Positions 17,238 to 26,112 of a DNA stretch of 45,718 bases are shown in pieces. The notes beneath the pieces are model-generated. The model was not told the origin of the DNA, searched no databases, and saw nothing but the letters and a program-made list of their open reading frames with translations. The stretch's first letter is position 1. Each line of letters opens with the position of its first letter. The translations under genes and the position numbers were made by a program. This DNA comes from Betaproteobacteria bacterium. Its GTDB lineage: Bacteria > Acidobacteriota > Terriglobia > Acidiferrales > UBA7541. The stretch lies in NCBI GenBank assembly GCA_903970165.1, contig CAJCHZ010000070.1, positions 1-45,718 of the forward strand, written 5' to 3'.

Positions 17238-19666
17238 CCAACCTAATGCCAACGCGGAAGAAAACGAAACTCGAAATTCAAGAGTCGGTGAACGGATTCA
17301 CGGGCAGCAGGGCTAGTCGCGGCGCGGGCGCGCGCGTCGCGTTCTTTTCCTTACTTATTTGCTTCTTTGTCTCTTCCTTTTCGCCTCTTCGTGCCGAACA
17401 CACGCGCCACTGGCTGCAAACCACCTACGAAGAGTTTTTGAAAGGCACCGCTCACGGCGTGGCCGTCCGCAGCGATGGCCGCCTCGAGCTTGCGCCGAAA
17501 TTCACCCTCCTTGCGGATGCCGATGCTTCCTACTTATGGTCTCTTCGCCTCGATACCAGCGGCGCTCTTTTTGCGGCTGGAGGCTCTCCAGCAAAAGTTT
17601 TTCGCTTCGATGCTGGCGGCAAGCCCACAACTGTTTTTGAATCCACCGATCTCCTCGCGCAGGCAATCGCCTTCGACGCAAAGGGAACTCTTTATGTCGC
17701 CACTTCTCCCGACGGCAAGGTTTATCGCGTCTCTTCTTCCGGCGAAAAAACCGTCTTCTTCGATCCCAAGACGAAATATATCTGGGACCTGGCGTTCGAT
17801 CCGCGCGGCACTCTTTACGTGGCAACCGGCGACAAAGGACAGATTTTCGCCGTCGCGCCCGATGGCAAGAGCGAACTTTTCTATTCCAGCGACGAAGCCC
17901 ACATTCGCGTTCTCGCTCTCGACCACCAGAACAATCTGATCGCCGGCACCGAGCCTAACGGGCGCGTTCTCCGCGTCAGCCGGCCCGACGCAAAATCGCC
18001 TCGCAAAGACAAAGACTCCGCAGCTTCCGGAAGTGCCGAGGGTTTCGTCCTCTATGAGACCGCCAAGCGCGAGGTAACGTCGCTCGCCGTCCAGTCGGAT
18101 GGCACGATTTACGTCGCTGCGATTGGCGAAAAGCAGCACGGCGTCAGCCAGCCTTCCAGCACCATCGTGACTTCGCCACAAGGAACCACCACCATAACCA
18201 CTGGCGGCGGCGTTGTCAGCTCCGTTTCCGCCCAGCAGCAACTTCAAAATCCTTTTAGCGCCTTCCCGCAGGCTATCTCCAGCAGCATCTATCGCCTCTC
18301 ACTCGATGGCGCTCCCGAAGAACTCTGGACCTCTCGCGATGACGTCGTGTATTCGCTGGGCTTCGCTTCAGACGGCCGCCTCCTCGCAGGCACCGGAAAC
18401 AATGGCGCTCTTCTCACCATTGATGGACACGGTGTGTTCGCACAACTCGCGAAAGCCGGCTCCGCGCAAATCACCGGTATCGCCCGCAACGCGGCAGGCA
18501 AGGTTTTTCTTTGCACCGCGAACCCCGGAAAGGTTTTCTCCGTCGGCCCCGAATACGAACCCGAAGGCACCTACGAATCGCGCTCCTTTGATGCGCAGCT
18601 TTTCTCTCAGTGGGGACGCATCGATTGGTGGGGACCACCCCCAACGGCGTCAAACACGAAATCTACTGGAACTTCTGGCGAACCGCGCCTGGAATTTTTC
18701 GTTCGCTCCGGCAACACCGAAGATCCGGGCAAAGAATGGTCGCGCTGGTTTGGGCCGTATTCAAAGCCGGGCAGCGCCGTGGAAGCTCCCAGCGCCCGCT
18801 TTTTCCAATGGAAAGTCGTCATCCATGACGGCCGTCCGGGCGACGGAATCAACTGGGTCAGCGTGGCCTATCTGCCGCGCAACGTCGCTCCCGTGATTGA
18901 CGCGATCGTGCTGCAAGATCCCGGGGTGCGCGCGCAAGCCAACACCATCGTCTCTATCGGGCAATCGCCCTCTGCCACATTAAAAATGCCGCCAACGCCC
19001 AATACTCCGAACGTTTTTATCGCCCAGACAATCACTTCCCCCAGATTCGAACAGCCCCCGCAAGGCTTTCGCGAAAAGGGCTACCAATCGGTCTTGTGGA
19101 ACGCCCACGACGATAACGACGACGATCTACGCTACGCCGTCTATTACCGCGGCGAAAACGAACACGAGTGGAAGCTTCTGAAAGACAATCTGGAGCAAAA
19201 ATTCTATTCCTGGGACACCACGACTTTTCCCGACGGCGCCTACTACTTGAGGATATTCGTCAGCGATGCTCCATCGAATCCTACTGCCGACGTCAAGAGC
19301 GCCACTCGGGAGAGCGAGCGGTTCGTAGTTGATAACACGCCGCCAGTGATCGAGCGCCTGGAGGCATCTGTTACTGTGACACCGCATAAGGGCGACCTGC
19401 TTTCGCTGCAATCTTCCCTTGTCAAGTTCACCGCTCGCGACGCAACCAGTTCCATCGAACGCGCCCAATATAGTATCGACGGACATGACTGGCTTCTTGT
19501 AGCGCCAGTCGGCAATGTCAGCGACGCACTGGAAGAACGCTATGAATTTGGTCTCGCGGAAGGACTCAGCCCAGGCGAACACACCATAGCGGTCCGCGTC
19601 TACGATCGCTTCGAAAACGTGGGCAGCGCAAAAACGACGGTAATTGTTCCCACGGCGAAACCCTAG
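17234..19666 (+). CDS. Exported beta-propeller protein with C-terminal Ig-like region
   Basis: An 810-residue protein with a GTG start that overlaps the S55 peptidase stop by four bases (GTGA), so the two are almost certainly cotranslated. A hydrophobic export segment lies at about residues 37-55. Residues ~90-420 contain repeated blades with the pattern F-D-x-x-G-x-L-Y-V-A-T-x-x-x-G-x-[IV]-[YF]-x-[VI], a NHL/WD-like propeller. The C-terminal ~380 residues are beta-rich and end in fibronectin/Ig-like stretches such as WDTTTFPDGAYYLRIFVSDAP and AVRVYDRFENVG. It has no catalytic motifs that I can see. As the partner of an exported peptidase it could present or recognise substrates, which is inference. 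Confidence 0.82.
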   Translation: MTNLMPTRKKTKLEIQESVNGFTGSRASRGAGARVAFFSLLICFFVSSFSPLRAEHTRHWLQTTYEEFLKGTAHGVAVRSDGRLELAPKFTLLADADASYLWSLRLDTSGALFAAGGSPAKVFRFDAGGKPTTVFESTDLLAQAIAFDAKGTLYVATSPDGKVYRVSSSGEKTVFFDPKTKYIWDLAFDPRGTLYVATGDKGQIFAVAPDGKSELFYSSDEAHIRVLALDHQNNLIAGTEPNGRVLRVSRPDAKSPRKDKDSAASGSAEGFVLYETAKREVTSLAVQSDGTIYVAAIGEKQHGVSQPSSTIVTSPQGTTTITTGGGVVSSVSAQQQLQNPFSAFPQAISSSIYRLSLDGAPEELWTSRDDVVYSLGFASDGRLLAGTGNNGALLTIDGHGVFAQLAKAGSAQITGIARNAAGKVFLCTANPGKVFSVGPEYEPEGTYESRSFDAQLFSQWGRIDWWGPPPTASNTKSTGTSGEPRLEFFVRSGNTEDPGKEWSRWFGPYSKPGSAVEAPSARFFQWKVVIHDGRPGDGINWVSVAYLPRNVAPVIDAIVLQDPGVRAQANTIVSIGQSPSATLKMPPTPNTPNVFIAQTITSPRFEQPPQGFREKGYQSVLWNAHDDNDDDLRYAVYYRGENEHEWKLLKDNLEQKFYSWDTTTFPDGAYYLRIFVSDAPSNPTADVKSATRESERFVVDNTPPVIERLEASVTVTPHKGDLLSLQSSLVKFTARDATSSIERAQYSIDGHDWLLVAPVGNVSDALEERYEFGLAEGLSPGEHTIAVRVYDRFENVGSAKTTVIVPTAKP

Positions 19667-19728
19667 CAAAGTTTCGTCAGCACGACCTCTGGATTTGAGA
19701 CTTGGACTTAAGAATTGGACTTGAGAAG

Positions 19729-19761
19729 TGTCATTCCGAGCGTAGCGAGGAACCTGCTTTT
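19729..19761. repeat. Dispersed repeat element of the GTCATTCCGAGCG type
   Basis: The stretch TGTCATTCCGAGCGTAGCGAGGAACCTGC-like matches a short interspersed element that I know as widespread between genes of Acidobacteria and Chloroflexi (variants such as GTCATCCTGAGCGAAGCGAAGGA). It lies between convergent genes. Only one copy is visible in this window, so repetition itself cannot be shown here. Confidence 0.55.
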
Positions 19762-19769
19762 GCCCTAGG

Positions 19770-20117
19770 CTAACTCATCCACCGCTCTTGCACCGGCACC
19801 GAACTGTAATTGACAATTTCTGCCCCAAACCCGATCCGCCCGTCACCATAGGCCTCATTCCGCACATGCACCACCCGCGCCGTGCAGTGAATCTCCTCGG
19901 TCTGGCTCCCGGTGACCTCTTTGGGCATGCGCAGGGTCACTTCAATGGGCGCTCCTACCTGCAGCGGCGCCGACGACGCGAAATAGAACCCTCCACGAGA
20001 GATATTCAGTGCCTCGGTAAAATGCTCGCTCTTGTCCGCCGCCAACCCAGTCGACCGGAATCGCAGGGGGGTACGAAGGTTATGGCGCGTAAGCTGTCTG
20101 CGTTCTGCACCTGACAT
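19770..20117 (-). CDS. PilZ-domain protein
   Basis: A 115-residue single-domain protein. The Arg motif is ERRQLTRH near the N-terminus and the second motif is NISRGG (an [N/D]-x-S-x-x-G form), followed by the beta-barrel pattern ending RIGFGAEIVNY. Both cyclic di-GMP contacts are therefore present. GAGGAA lies ten bases before the ATG. It faces the beta-propeller gene tail to tail. It is closely similar in organisation to the PilZ gene at 3907-4353 (both contain an M-P-[EK]-E-[IV]-T-G stretch), so they are probably paralogues. Confidence 0.85.
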   Translation of the reverse strand: MSGAERRQLTRHNLRTPLRFRSTGLAADKSEHFTEALNISRGGFYFASSAPLQVGAPIEVTLRMPKEVTGSQTEEIHCTARVVHVRNEAYGDGRIGFGAEIVNYSSVPVQERWMS

Positions 20118-20370
20118 ATTGCGTTATTCCTCGGGGCAAGGAAGCGTTTGAATCAGCCCTCTAACCGTCTCGGAAGGGTACATTCAGCGTAGCAGACCCA
20201 CTGACCCGGTCAAGCATCAATCCACGGTACTACAAGTACTTTACCCGGCCTCCCTTGGGTACCTTTTCACCCCTTCCAGCCGCCACGCAAACGGCTTCTG
20301 CATAGCAATAGTCTGCATCCAATTCCATTCCACGCTCATCCAAGGGCATCTCCACTCAAGGGGATTCAAT

Positions 20371-20865
20371 GTGCCTGCTGGAATGTCGCTATTTACCTTA
20401 TCCCACGTTGGGATTAGCTTAATCGGAATTCTGACCGGGCTCATCGCCGTCTTCGGCATGATCGCCGCGAAGCGCCTCGACGGTTGGAACGCCATCTTTC
20501 TGCTCACCACCGCCCTGACCAGCATTACAGGCTTCCTGTTTCCGTTCCACAAGTGGTTGCCGTCGTACACTCTGGGAGTGCTATCGATCCTTGTGCTCGC
20601 GATAGCGATCCCTGCGCGTTACGTAAAGCACCTCGAAGGCCCCTGGCGCAAGACGTACACGATCACGTCCTGCATCGCCCTCTGGCTAAACGTCTTCGTT
20701 CTGGTCGCACAGCTTTATATGAAGGTGCCTGCTCTGCATGCCCTCGCTCCGACAGGCTCCGAGCCGCCCTTCTTGATTACGCAGGTCGTAGTGATCGCCG
20801 TGTTCATCGTACTGACCGTCGCCGCCACCATCAAGTTCCACCCGGAAGCTGTCCGCGTATCCTAG
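20371..20865 (+). CDS. Four-helix integral membrane protein, function unknown
   Basis: A 164-residue protein from GTG 20371, which has AAGGGGA seven bases upstream; an in-frame ATG at 20383 is the alternative. Four hydrophobic segments are visible, at about residues 10-32, 40-60 (short loop with LTSITGFLFP), 68-83 and 98-118, with a final one near 135-155. The positively charged loop RYVKHLEGPWRK lies between the third and fourth. I recognise no named family. It is transcribed divergently from the PilZ gene. Confidence 0.75.
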   Translation: MPAGMSLFTLSHVGISLIGILTGLIAVFGMIAAKRLDGWNAIFLLTTALTSITGFLFPFHKWLPSYTLGVLSILVLAIAIPARYVKHLEGPWRKTYTITSCIALWLNVFVLVAQLYMKVPALHALAPTGSEPPFLITQVVVIAVFIVLTVAATIKFHPEAVRVS

Positions 20866-20890
20866 CGAGGGCATCCAGCGAATTCGGAAA

Positions 20891-22600
20891 CTACTGTTTC
20901 TCAACGTTGATATAGTAAAGATCCGTCGCTACATCAAAATTATCTTTGCCTAATGGCGTCTTCATCGTCTGCCAGTCGGTGGTAGCCCGGATGATCTGCC
21001 AGTTGTCTTTCTTCCCGACACGCACATCCACAGCGAAGCCTGGCTCGTCCACTTTCCAGCGATACGCAACGGTGCCTTCCGCTTCGTTGAATTTCAGCTC
21101 GAGCGTGGGAATCGCCGTGTGGCGAAGGTATTGGTTGAATATGGGCGTCCAATCCTTGCCTGTCTTCTGATTGAAGAACTCCACGATATCTTCGGTCATG
21201 ATGTTCTTGTACTTGAAGTGCTGATAGAAGTCGTGGATGAGTTTGAACCAGCGAGGATCGTCATTCATCGCGCTGCGCAAAGTGTTCAGAAAAAGCGCGC
21301 CTTTGAAGTATTGGTCTTGAGGCGGTTCGGCGTTGACGCCGTGTTCCGCGATGATCGGCGCAGTGTTCTTCACTTTGGATTTAAGACCGTTGACGTATTT
21401 TATGGCATCGTCGTGCCCCCACATGTATTCGACGTAGAGGCATTCGAGGTACGTGGTCCAGCCTTCGTGAATCCACATGTCGGAAGGATCGGCCGCGGTA
21501 ATCGAGTTGCCGAACCATTCGTGCCCGCTTTCGTGAATGATGATGAAGTCGAACCTCAGGCTAATTCCGACGCCTGTCCAATCGCGTTCCAGATAGCCAT
21601 TCGCGAAGCGGTTGCCATACGTAACCGCGGTTTGATGCTCCATGCCCGAATACGGTACCTCGATCAGTTTGTATCCGTCCTTTTTGAACGGATATTCGCC
21701 AAAATAGTGCTGAAAAGCCTGGAGCATTCCCTTGGCTTGCACAAACTGTTTTTTGGCTTTCTCCAAATCTTCCGGCAGCGCGTAGAAATCCAGATTCAGG
21801 TGGCCTAGTTTGTCGAAAAAATGCTGGTAGTTGCCGATGTTGAGCGAGACGTCGTAATTGTTGATGGGGTAGTGGACGAGCCAATCCCAGCGCGTGTAGC
21901 CGTCCCCCAAATCCGTCTTGCCCATGAATTTTCCGTTCGACACATCCACCAGATCATTGGGAATCGAAACGCTGATTCGCATGCTCTTGACTTCATCGCG
22001 CCATTGGTCTTTGTTCGGCCACCAGACGCTGGCACCGATGCCCTCGCATGCGGTAAAGATCCAGGGATGGCCTGAAGGGTCTTTGTGGAAAGAGAAACCG
22101 CCAAACCGGCCCTGCTCGCGAGGATTTCCCGAGTAGTAGAAATCGATGGAATAAAAGCGGCCGGCTTGGAGCGTTTCGGGGAAATCCACGAAGACGGCGC
22201 CGAGCTCGCGTTCGTATTTAAGTTCTGTGGTGCCAAGGAGAATCTTGTCGATACGCAGCGGGTCTTGAAGATCGAGTTGAATGCGGGTATCGCTCTTCAG
22301 CATCTTGAAGCGAATCGTGTTCTTGCCGCTGATGAATTTTTTCTCGGGATCGACGCGAATATCGAGGTGATAGAAAAGCAAGTCGTTGTTCGCGCGATAT
22401 TGGCCATACGCTCCGCGCAGGATGTTCGCTCGCGTCGGTTCGGCCGGAGCCTGAGAGGCCGGCGCGGTTTGCGTTGCCGCAGACGGCTGGGCGCTTGCTG
22501 GCGCGGATTGCGACGCGGCTTGCGCGCCCGCGCGAGTCGCCATAAAAGCCAGGAACAAAAAAATGCCGAACATGCGGGCTGGCGAGGTTCTACAAGTCAT
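20891..22600 (-). CDS. M1-family zinc metallopeptidase (aminopeptidase N-like), exported
   Basis: The start is placed at ATG 22600, which has GAGGA five bases upstream and begins a signal peptide; a longer frame to 22645 adds 15 residues. The protein has 569 residues. The zinc site is HESGHEW with His356 and His360, and the third ligand Glu379 follows at the canonical spacing. The exopeptidase substrate-binding motif appears as GMEHQ in place of GAMEN, as in many bacterial M1 members. The N-terminal beta domain and central catalytic domain are present, but the long ERAP-like C-terminal helical domain is absent. An Ala/Ser/Pro/Gln-rich stretch follows the signal peptide. It probably cleaves N-terminal residues of peptides in the periplasm. 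Confidence 0.92.
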   Translation of the reverse strand: MTCRTSPARMFGIFLFLAFMATRAGAQAASQSAPASAQPSAATQTAPASQAPAEPTRANILRGAYGQYRANNDLLFYHLDIRVDPEKKFISGKNTIRFKMLKSDTRIQLDLQDPLRIDKILLGTTELKYERELGAVFVDFPETLQAGRFYSIDFYYSGNPREQGRFGGFSFHKDPSGHPWIFTACEGIGASVWWPNKDQWRDEVKSMRISVSIPNDLVDVSNGKFMGKTDLGDGYTRWDWLVHYPINNYDVSLNIGNYQHFFDKLGHLNLDFYALPEDLEKAKKQFVQAKGMLQAFQHYFGEYPFKKDGYKLIEVPYSGMEHQTAVTYGNRFANGYLERDWTGVGISLRFDFIIIHESGHEWFGNSITAADPSDMWIHEGWTTYLECLYVEYMWGHDDAIKYVNGLKSKVKNTAPIIAEHGVNAEPPQDQYFKGALFLNTLRSAMNDDPRWFKLIHDFYQHFKYKNIMTEDIVEFFNQKTGKDWTPIFNQYLRHTAIPTLELKFNEAEGTVAYRWKVDEPGFAVDVRVGKKDNWQIIRATTDWQTMKTPLGKDNFDVATDLYYINVEKQ

Positions 22601-22604
22601 GGCA

Positions 22605-22609
22605 TCCTC
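22605..22609 (-). promoter_or_regulatory. Ribosome binding site fixing the M1 peptidase start
   Basis: On the minus strand GAGGA is followed by four bases and the ATG at 22600. It favours this start over the upstream in-frame codon at 22645. Confidence 0.65.
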
Positions 22610-22780
22610 GAAACGGGATTGAACATGAAGTTCGCACGGTAACACAAGAACGCCACGCGGCGAAAAACCAGCAATGCTGGGTAGCGCCGGGTTGCCACGG
22701 CGCTCTTTGGCGCAATGTGTTAGGAAAACTAAAGCAACGAGAGCGGGAGTTTGTTCGCGCAGTTCACTGTTTTTTTCTGA

Positions 22781-24355
22781 CTACGGCTTCGCAGAAAGCT
22801 TCTCGAGCAGCAGATATTGTTCGCGCTGCGAATCCGGCGCTGCGTGCGGCTTGTCCACGAGATGCATCACCTTGTAACCATCCGGAGCACCGTACTGCGG
22901 CCACGGCGGAAGTGCCGGACTATTGGGATCGCCAGTCTTTGCAAAGTTTGTCCAATACGTGCCCATTTGATACGACAGATCGAAATCCACCTCCCCCCAT
23001 GGCAGGTTTTTTGTTTTCAGCATTCCAAATACATATTCGATTTCCGCGGAGTGATACGCCCCCATCGAAGGCGTTCCTGCCGGTTGCGGCGGCGCCTCAT
23101 CAAACGCAAAGCGATAAACCGCCGGCCCGCCGAGCTGCGTCTGCGACTCAATCCACTTCCACGTGCCGAAGCCGATAAAATCCGCCGTGGACAGCAATCC
23201 TGCCGATTGTTGAGCCTGCTCGTCGGTGTCAGCCGGAAATAATTTCAACACCTCGGTCGCGTTCGCTCCATAGGTCGCCTGAATCTTCGCGATAAAGTTC
23301 TCCTTGGTCGGCGCGTCCTTGCCAAAATAACCGTGGTAGTTCCCTTCGTCGTGGTTCCATCCCGCCAGCAAAGCGATATGCGCTTCGTCACCCTTTCTAT
23401 ATATTTCGGCGGGACTCTCCGGAAAAAAGTAGCCGTCCACATCTGGCCCAAAGTGGAACCCCTTTCCCGGAGCCAGCGCCATTTCCAATAATTTTGGCGC
23501 AGCAATGGCGCGCAATTGTTCGAGCGTGGCCGCTCCGTTGGACTCCCCAAACTTGGCGCCGTCCGCTTCCGTGACTGCCAGCGGCTTCGCTGGCAGCGAC
23601 CGTCCAAAAAATGCGCCGCTCTCCCCAATCGCGCGGTGCACCAGCGCTTTCGAAACGGGTGAAGCCATCAGCCCGCTCACCGAAAACGAGCCCGCAGACT
23701 CTCCAAAAATCGTCACGTTATCGGCATCGCCGCCAAACGCCGCGATGTTCCTCTTTACCCATTGCAGCGCTGCCGCTTGGTCCAGCAATCCGTAATTTCC
23801 TGATGCGTGATGCGGCGATTCCTTCTCCAGTTCCGGATGCGAGAAGAATCCAAAAATTCCCAGCCGGTAGTTCATGCTGACAACCACCACGCCCTTGTGC
23901 GCCAGCGCCTCACCGTCCTGCCGTCCCTCGGAAGTTGCACCCGCCTGAAAGCCCCCTCCATGAATCCAAACCATCACAGGAAGCTTCCCGCCGGCCATCG
24001 TTTTCGGCACCCACACGTTCAGGTAGAGACAATCCTCGCTCGGCCCTGCATCGTGAAACCCCATGTCGCTATAAATATTTCCTTGCATGCATCGCGCGCC
24101 AAACTCCGTCGTTTTCTTCACTCCTTCCCACTTCACCACCGGCTGCGGCTCTTTCCAACGCAGCGCACCCACGGGCGGCGCCGCGAACGGAATGCCTCTG
24201 AAAATCTGCACTTTGCCATCAGCACTCAACCTGCCTTCGACCGCTCCCACGTCCGTCTTTACCTGCAGCTGCGCGCTTGCCGGACAGCTCATCGCCACCA
24301 ACGCGAAAACCAGCACACTCGCTACCCGCCGCACACGCTTCGAGTGAATACTCAT
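22781..24355 (-). CDS. Type-B carboxylesterase, exported
   Basis: A 524-residue protein with an N-terminal signal peptide (residues 1-~28). The type-B carboxylesterase features are present: the EDCLYLNVWVP signature, the oxyanion loop IHGGGFQAG, and the nucleophile Ser220 in GESAGSFSV. A Glu in the NHDEGNYHG region and a His in AYHSAEIEYVFG are the likely other triad members. The family hydrolyses carboxylic esters of many substrates. GGAG lies just upstream of the ATG. It is followed 180 bases later by the M1 peptidase on the same strand, so the two may share a transcript. Confidence 0.92.
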   Translation of the reverse strand: MSIHSKRVRRVASVLVFALVAMSCPASAQLQVKTDVGAVEGRLSADGKVQIFRGIPFAAPPVGALRWKEPQPVVKWEGVKKTTEFGARCMQGNIYSDMGFHDAGPSEDCLYLNVWVPKTMAGGKLPVMVWIHGGGFQAGATSEGRQDGEALAHKGVVVVSMNYRLGIFGFFSHPELEKESPHHASGNYGLLDQAAALQWVKRNIAAFGGDADNVTIFGESAGSFSVSGLMASPVSKALVHRAIGESGAFFGRSLPAKPLAVTEADGAKFGESNGAATLEQLRAIAAPKLLEMALAPGKGFHFGPDVDGYFFPESPAEIYRKGDEAHIALLAGWNHDEGNYHGYFGKDAPTKENFIAKIQATYGANATEVLKLFPADTDEQAQQSAGLLSTADFIGFGTWKWIESQTQLGGPAVYRFAFDEAPPQPAGTPSMGAYHSAEIEYVFGMLKTKNLPWGEVDFDLSYQMGTYWTNFAKTGDPNSPALPPWPQYGAPDGYKVMHLVDKPHAAPDSQREQYLLLEKLSAKP

Positions 24356-24512
24356 TCGCTCTCCTCATTTTTCCGCCCATTCACCAGCGGAAAACACTCG
24401 TCAGAACCGAAAAGATGTTACCTCTTATTCCAAAGTGCGGCCACTTTGGACTGCTCGCACCCTGCAAGCTCCACTGCCCTTTCGTTTCGAAGCGCTTTTT
24501 CCATATGACATA

Positions 24513-25532
24513 ATGAACCTCATCATGAGCACTGCCCCACAAGTCGAATCGTCAAATTTTCAAGCTCCCACTTGGCAAGATATTGTAGAAGCCCACGCAC
24601 GCATCGCCCCGCGCATCCACCGCACCCCCGTTCTCACTTCTCACTCGCTCGACGCCATGGCCGGCGCCCAATTCTTCTTCAAGTGCGAGAATTTTCAGAA
24701 AACCGGCTCCTTCAAAATTCGCGGCGCCGCCAACGCCATTCTTTCGCTCACCGGCGCGGAAGCCGCCCACGGCATCGTCACTCCCTCCAGCGGCAATCAC
24801 GGCGCTGCCGTCGCCTGCGCGGCAGCATGGCGCGGTGTCCCCGCGTACATCGTCATGCCTAAAAACGCGCCCAAAGTAAAATGCCGCGCCGTCGAAAGTT
24901 ATGGCGGAAAAATCACCTTCTCCGAACCCACCATCACTTCCCGCCAGGAAAACTCCGCCCGCATTCAAGCCGACACTGGTGCCACGCTCATCCATCCCTA
25001 CGACAACGACCGCATCATCACTGGGCAAGCCACCGCCGCCAAAGAATTCCTCGAAGAAATCCCCGACCTCGACGCCGTAATCACCCCAGTCAGCGGCGGC
25101 GGTCTCCTCAGCGGCACCTGCCTCGCCGCAAAAGGCCTCCGGCCCAGTATCCATGTCTTCGGCGGCGAGCCTTCCCGCGCCGATGACGCCTACCGATCCC
25201 TGACCACCGGCACTCTCCAATCCATCGACTCCAGCGACACCATCGCCGACGGCCTCCGGGCGTCCCTGGCCCCGCGCACCTTCGCGATTCTCCGACAACA
25301 TCTCGATCGGGTCGTCCTCGTCACCGAAGAGGAAATCATCACCGCGATGCGCCTCGTCTGGGAGCGCATGAAAATCATCATCGAGCCCAGCAGCGCCGTA
25401 GCCATCGCTCCCCTGCTGAAGCCAAGCGCCATCGCCGCTCTCCATCTTCCCGCCCGCTCCGACGGCGCCCCGCCAAAATTCGGCGTCGTCTTCTCCGGCG
25501 GCAACGTTGACTTCTCCTCCCTCCCGTTCTAA
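24513..25532 (+). CDS. PLP-dependent threonine/serine dehydratase
   Basis: From ATG 24513 the protein has 339 residues (an alternative ATG at 24525 starts MSTAPQ; the frame extends upstream to 24435 but that part is unlike the family). The PLP lysine is Lys68 in KTGSFKIRGAAN. The phosphate-binding glycine loop is PVSGGGLLSG and the SGNHGAAVA segment matches the substrate loop. It has no C-terminal ACT-like regulatory domain, so it resembles the single-domain catabolic dehydratases or serine racemases rather than biosynthetic IlvA. It converts threonine or serine to a 2-oxo acid and ammonia, or interconverts serine enantiomers. It stands alone. Confidence 0.9.
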   Translation: MNLIMSTAPQVESSNFQAPTWQDIVEAHARIAPRIHRTPVLTSHSLDAMAGAQFFFKCENFQKTGSFKIRGAANAILSLTGAEAAHGIVTPSSGNHGAAVACAAAWRGVPAYIVMPKNAPKVKCRAVESYGGKITFSEPTITSRQENSARIQADTGATLIHPYDNDRIITGQATAAKEFLEEIPDLDAVITPVSGGGLLSGTCLAAKGLRPSIHVFGGEPSRADDAYRSLTTGTLQSIDSSDTIADGLRASLAPRTFAILRQHLDRVVLVTEEEIITAMRLVWERMKIIIEPSSAVAIAPLLKPSAIAALHLPARSDGAPPKFGVVFSGGNVDFSSLPF

Positions 25533-26112
25533 CCAAAAAAGACGCCCACAAGCATAAGCATCCCGACCGCCTCGGAAGGCACCTCTACGGCACGGACGTC
25601 GCGCAAGCGACTCCCGCTCGCGGCTGTAGTGGCGGGCTTTTAGGCCTGCCAGTCTTCCTGGTCCGCCCTCCAAATAATCTTCCTCCCCGCAACGCAACTA
25701 ACCCAGGGCTCCCGTGTTGTTAAAACGTTAGAACCTGCTTGGCCAACAGCCGCAAAAAAGCCAAGGGAACTAGATTCGCGCCATTGGGGAATAGGAATTA
25801 AACACAAGAACCCAGGGTCAAACCTGTTGTAACCGGTGTTTTTCGCAATTCCCTGCCTGGCCTTGTGCGGCAGTTGTAAAAGCCTTGGGGTAGTGCTCTT
25901 TATGCAAAAAGGAAAGCAAGTTATTAGAGGGGCCGCAAAAAGTTTGTGGTAACCTCTTTTTCAGTTTCTTGGGAGAATCCGCTTTGGGCTAAGGCCCCTG
26001 CCGAAGCAACCTGTTTGTAGGAGCCCAATCTCTTGCAAGCATGGTCGCTCCCTCTAGGCCTACTGCGATCCCCCTGAAAAAAAACACATCAAATCTGCAG
26101 CGTGGGCGGGTT
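25533..26112. other. Long gene-free stretch and leader of the sedolisin gene
   Basis: About 580 bases without a supported gene. The left part carries a short hairpin repeat at 25631-25650. From about 25,740 the base composition shifts to a less GC-rich, A/T-tract-rich sequence, unlike the flanking coding DNA. A seven-base complementary pair (AGGGGCC at 25928-25934 with GGCCCCT at 25993-25999) encloses ~58 bases. It is likely to hold the promoter and a long 5' untranslated region of the sedolisin gene. I could not assign a known riboswitch. Confidence 0.5.
25631..25650. repeat. Short hairpin repeat of the GGCGGGC type
   Basis: GGCGGGC at 25631-25637 pairs with GCCTGCC at 25644-25650 through one G-T wobble, around a six-base loop. 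Flanking TGTAGT fits a dispersed hairpin family (GTAG-GGCGGGCTT...GCCCGCC) that I know from acidobacterial intergenic regions. Only this copy is visible. Confidence 0.45.

Noticed and set aside
22668..22680. A CCAGCA-a-TGCTGG hairpin upstream of the M1 peptidase
   Set aside because: The loop would be a single base and there is no T tract or repeat copy, so it cannot be a terminator and may be chance.
24552..25697. A 381-codon open frame on the minus strand
   Set aside because: Antisense to the PLP dehydratase. It is Gly/Asp/Glu-rich and has no domain.
25813..25850. A c-di-GMP-I (GEMM) riboswitch
   Set aside because: Only fragments of the core resemble the consensus and the GNRA-loop stem is missing. 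I kept it as a weak idea inside the leader finding, not as a feature.
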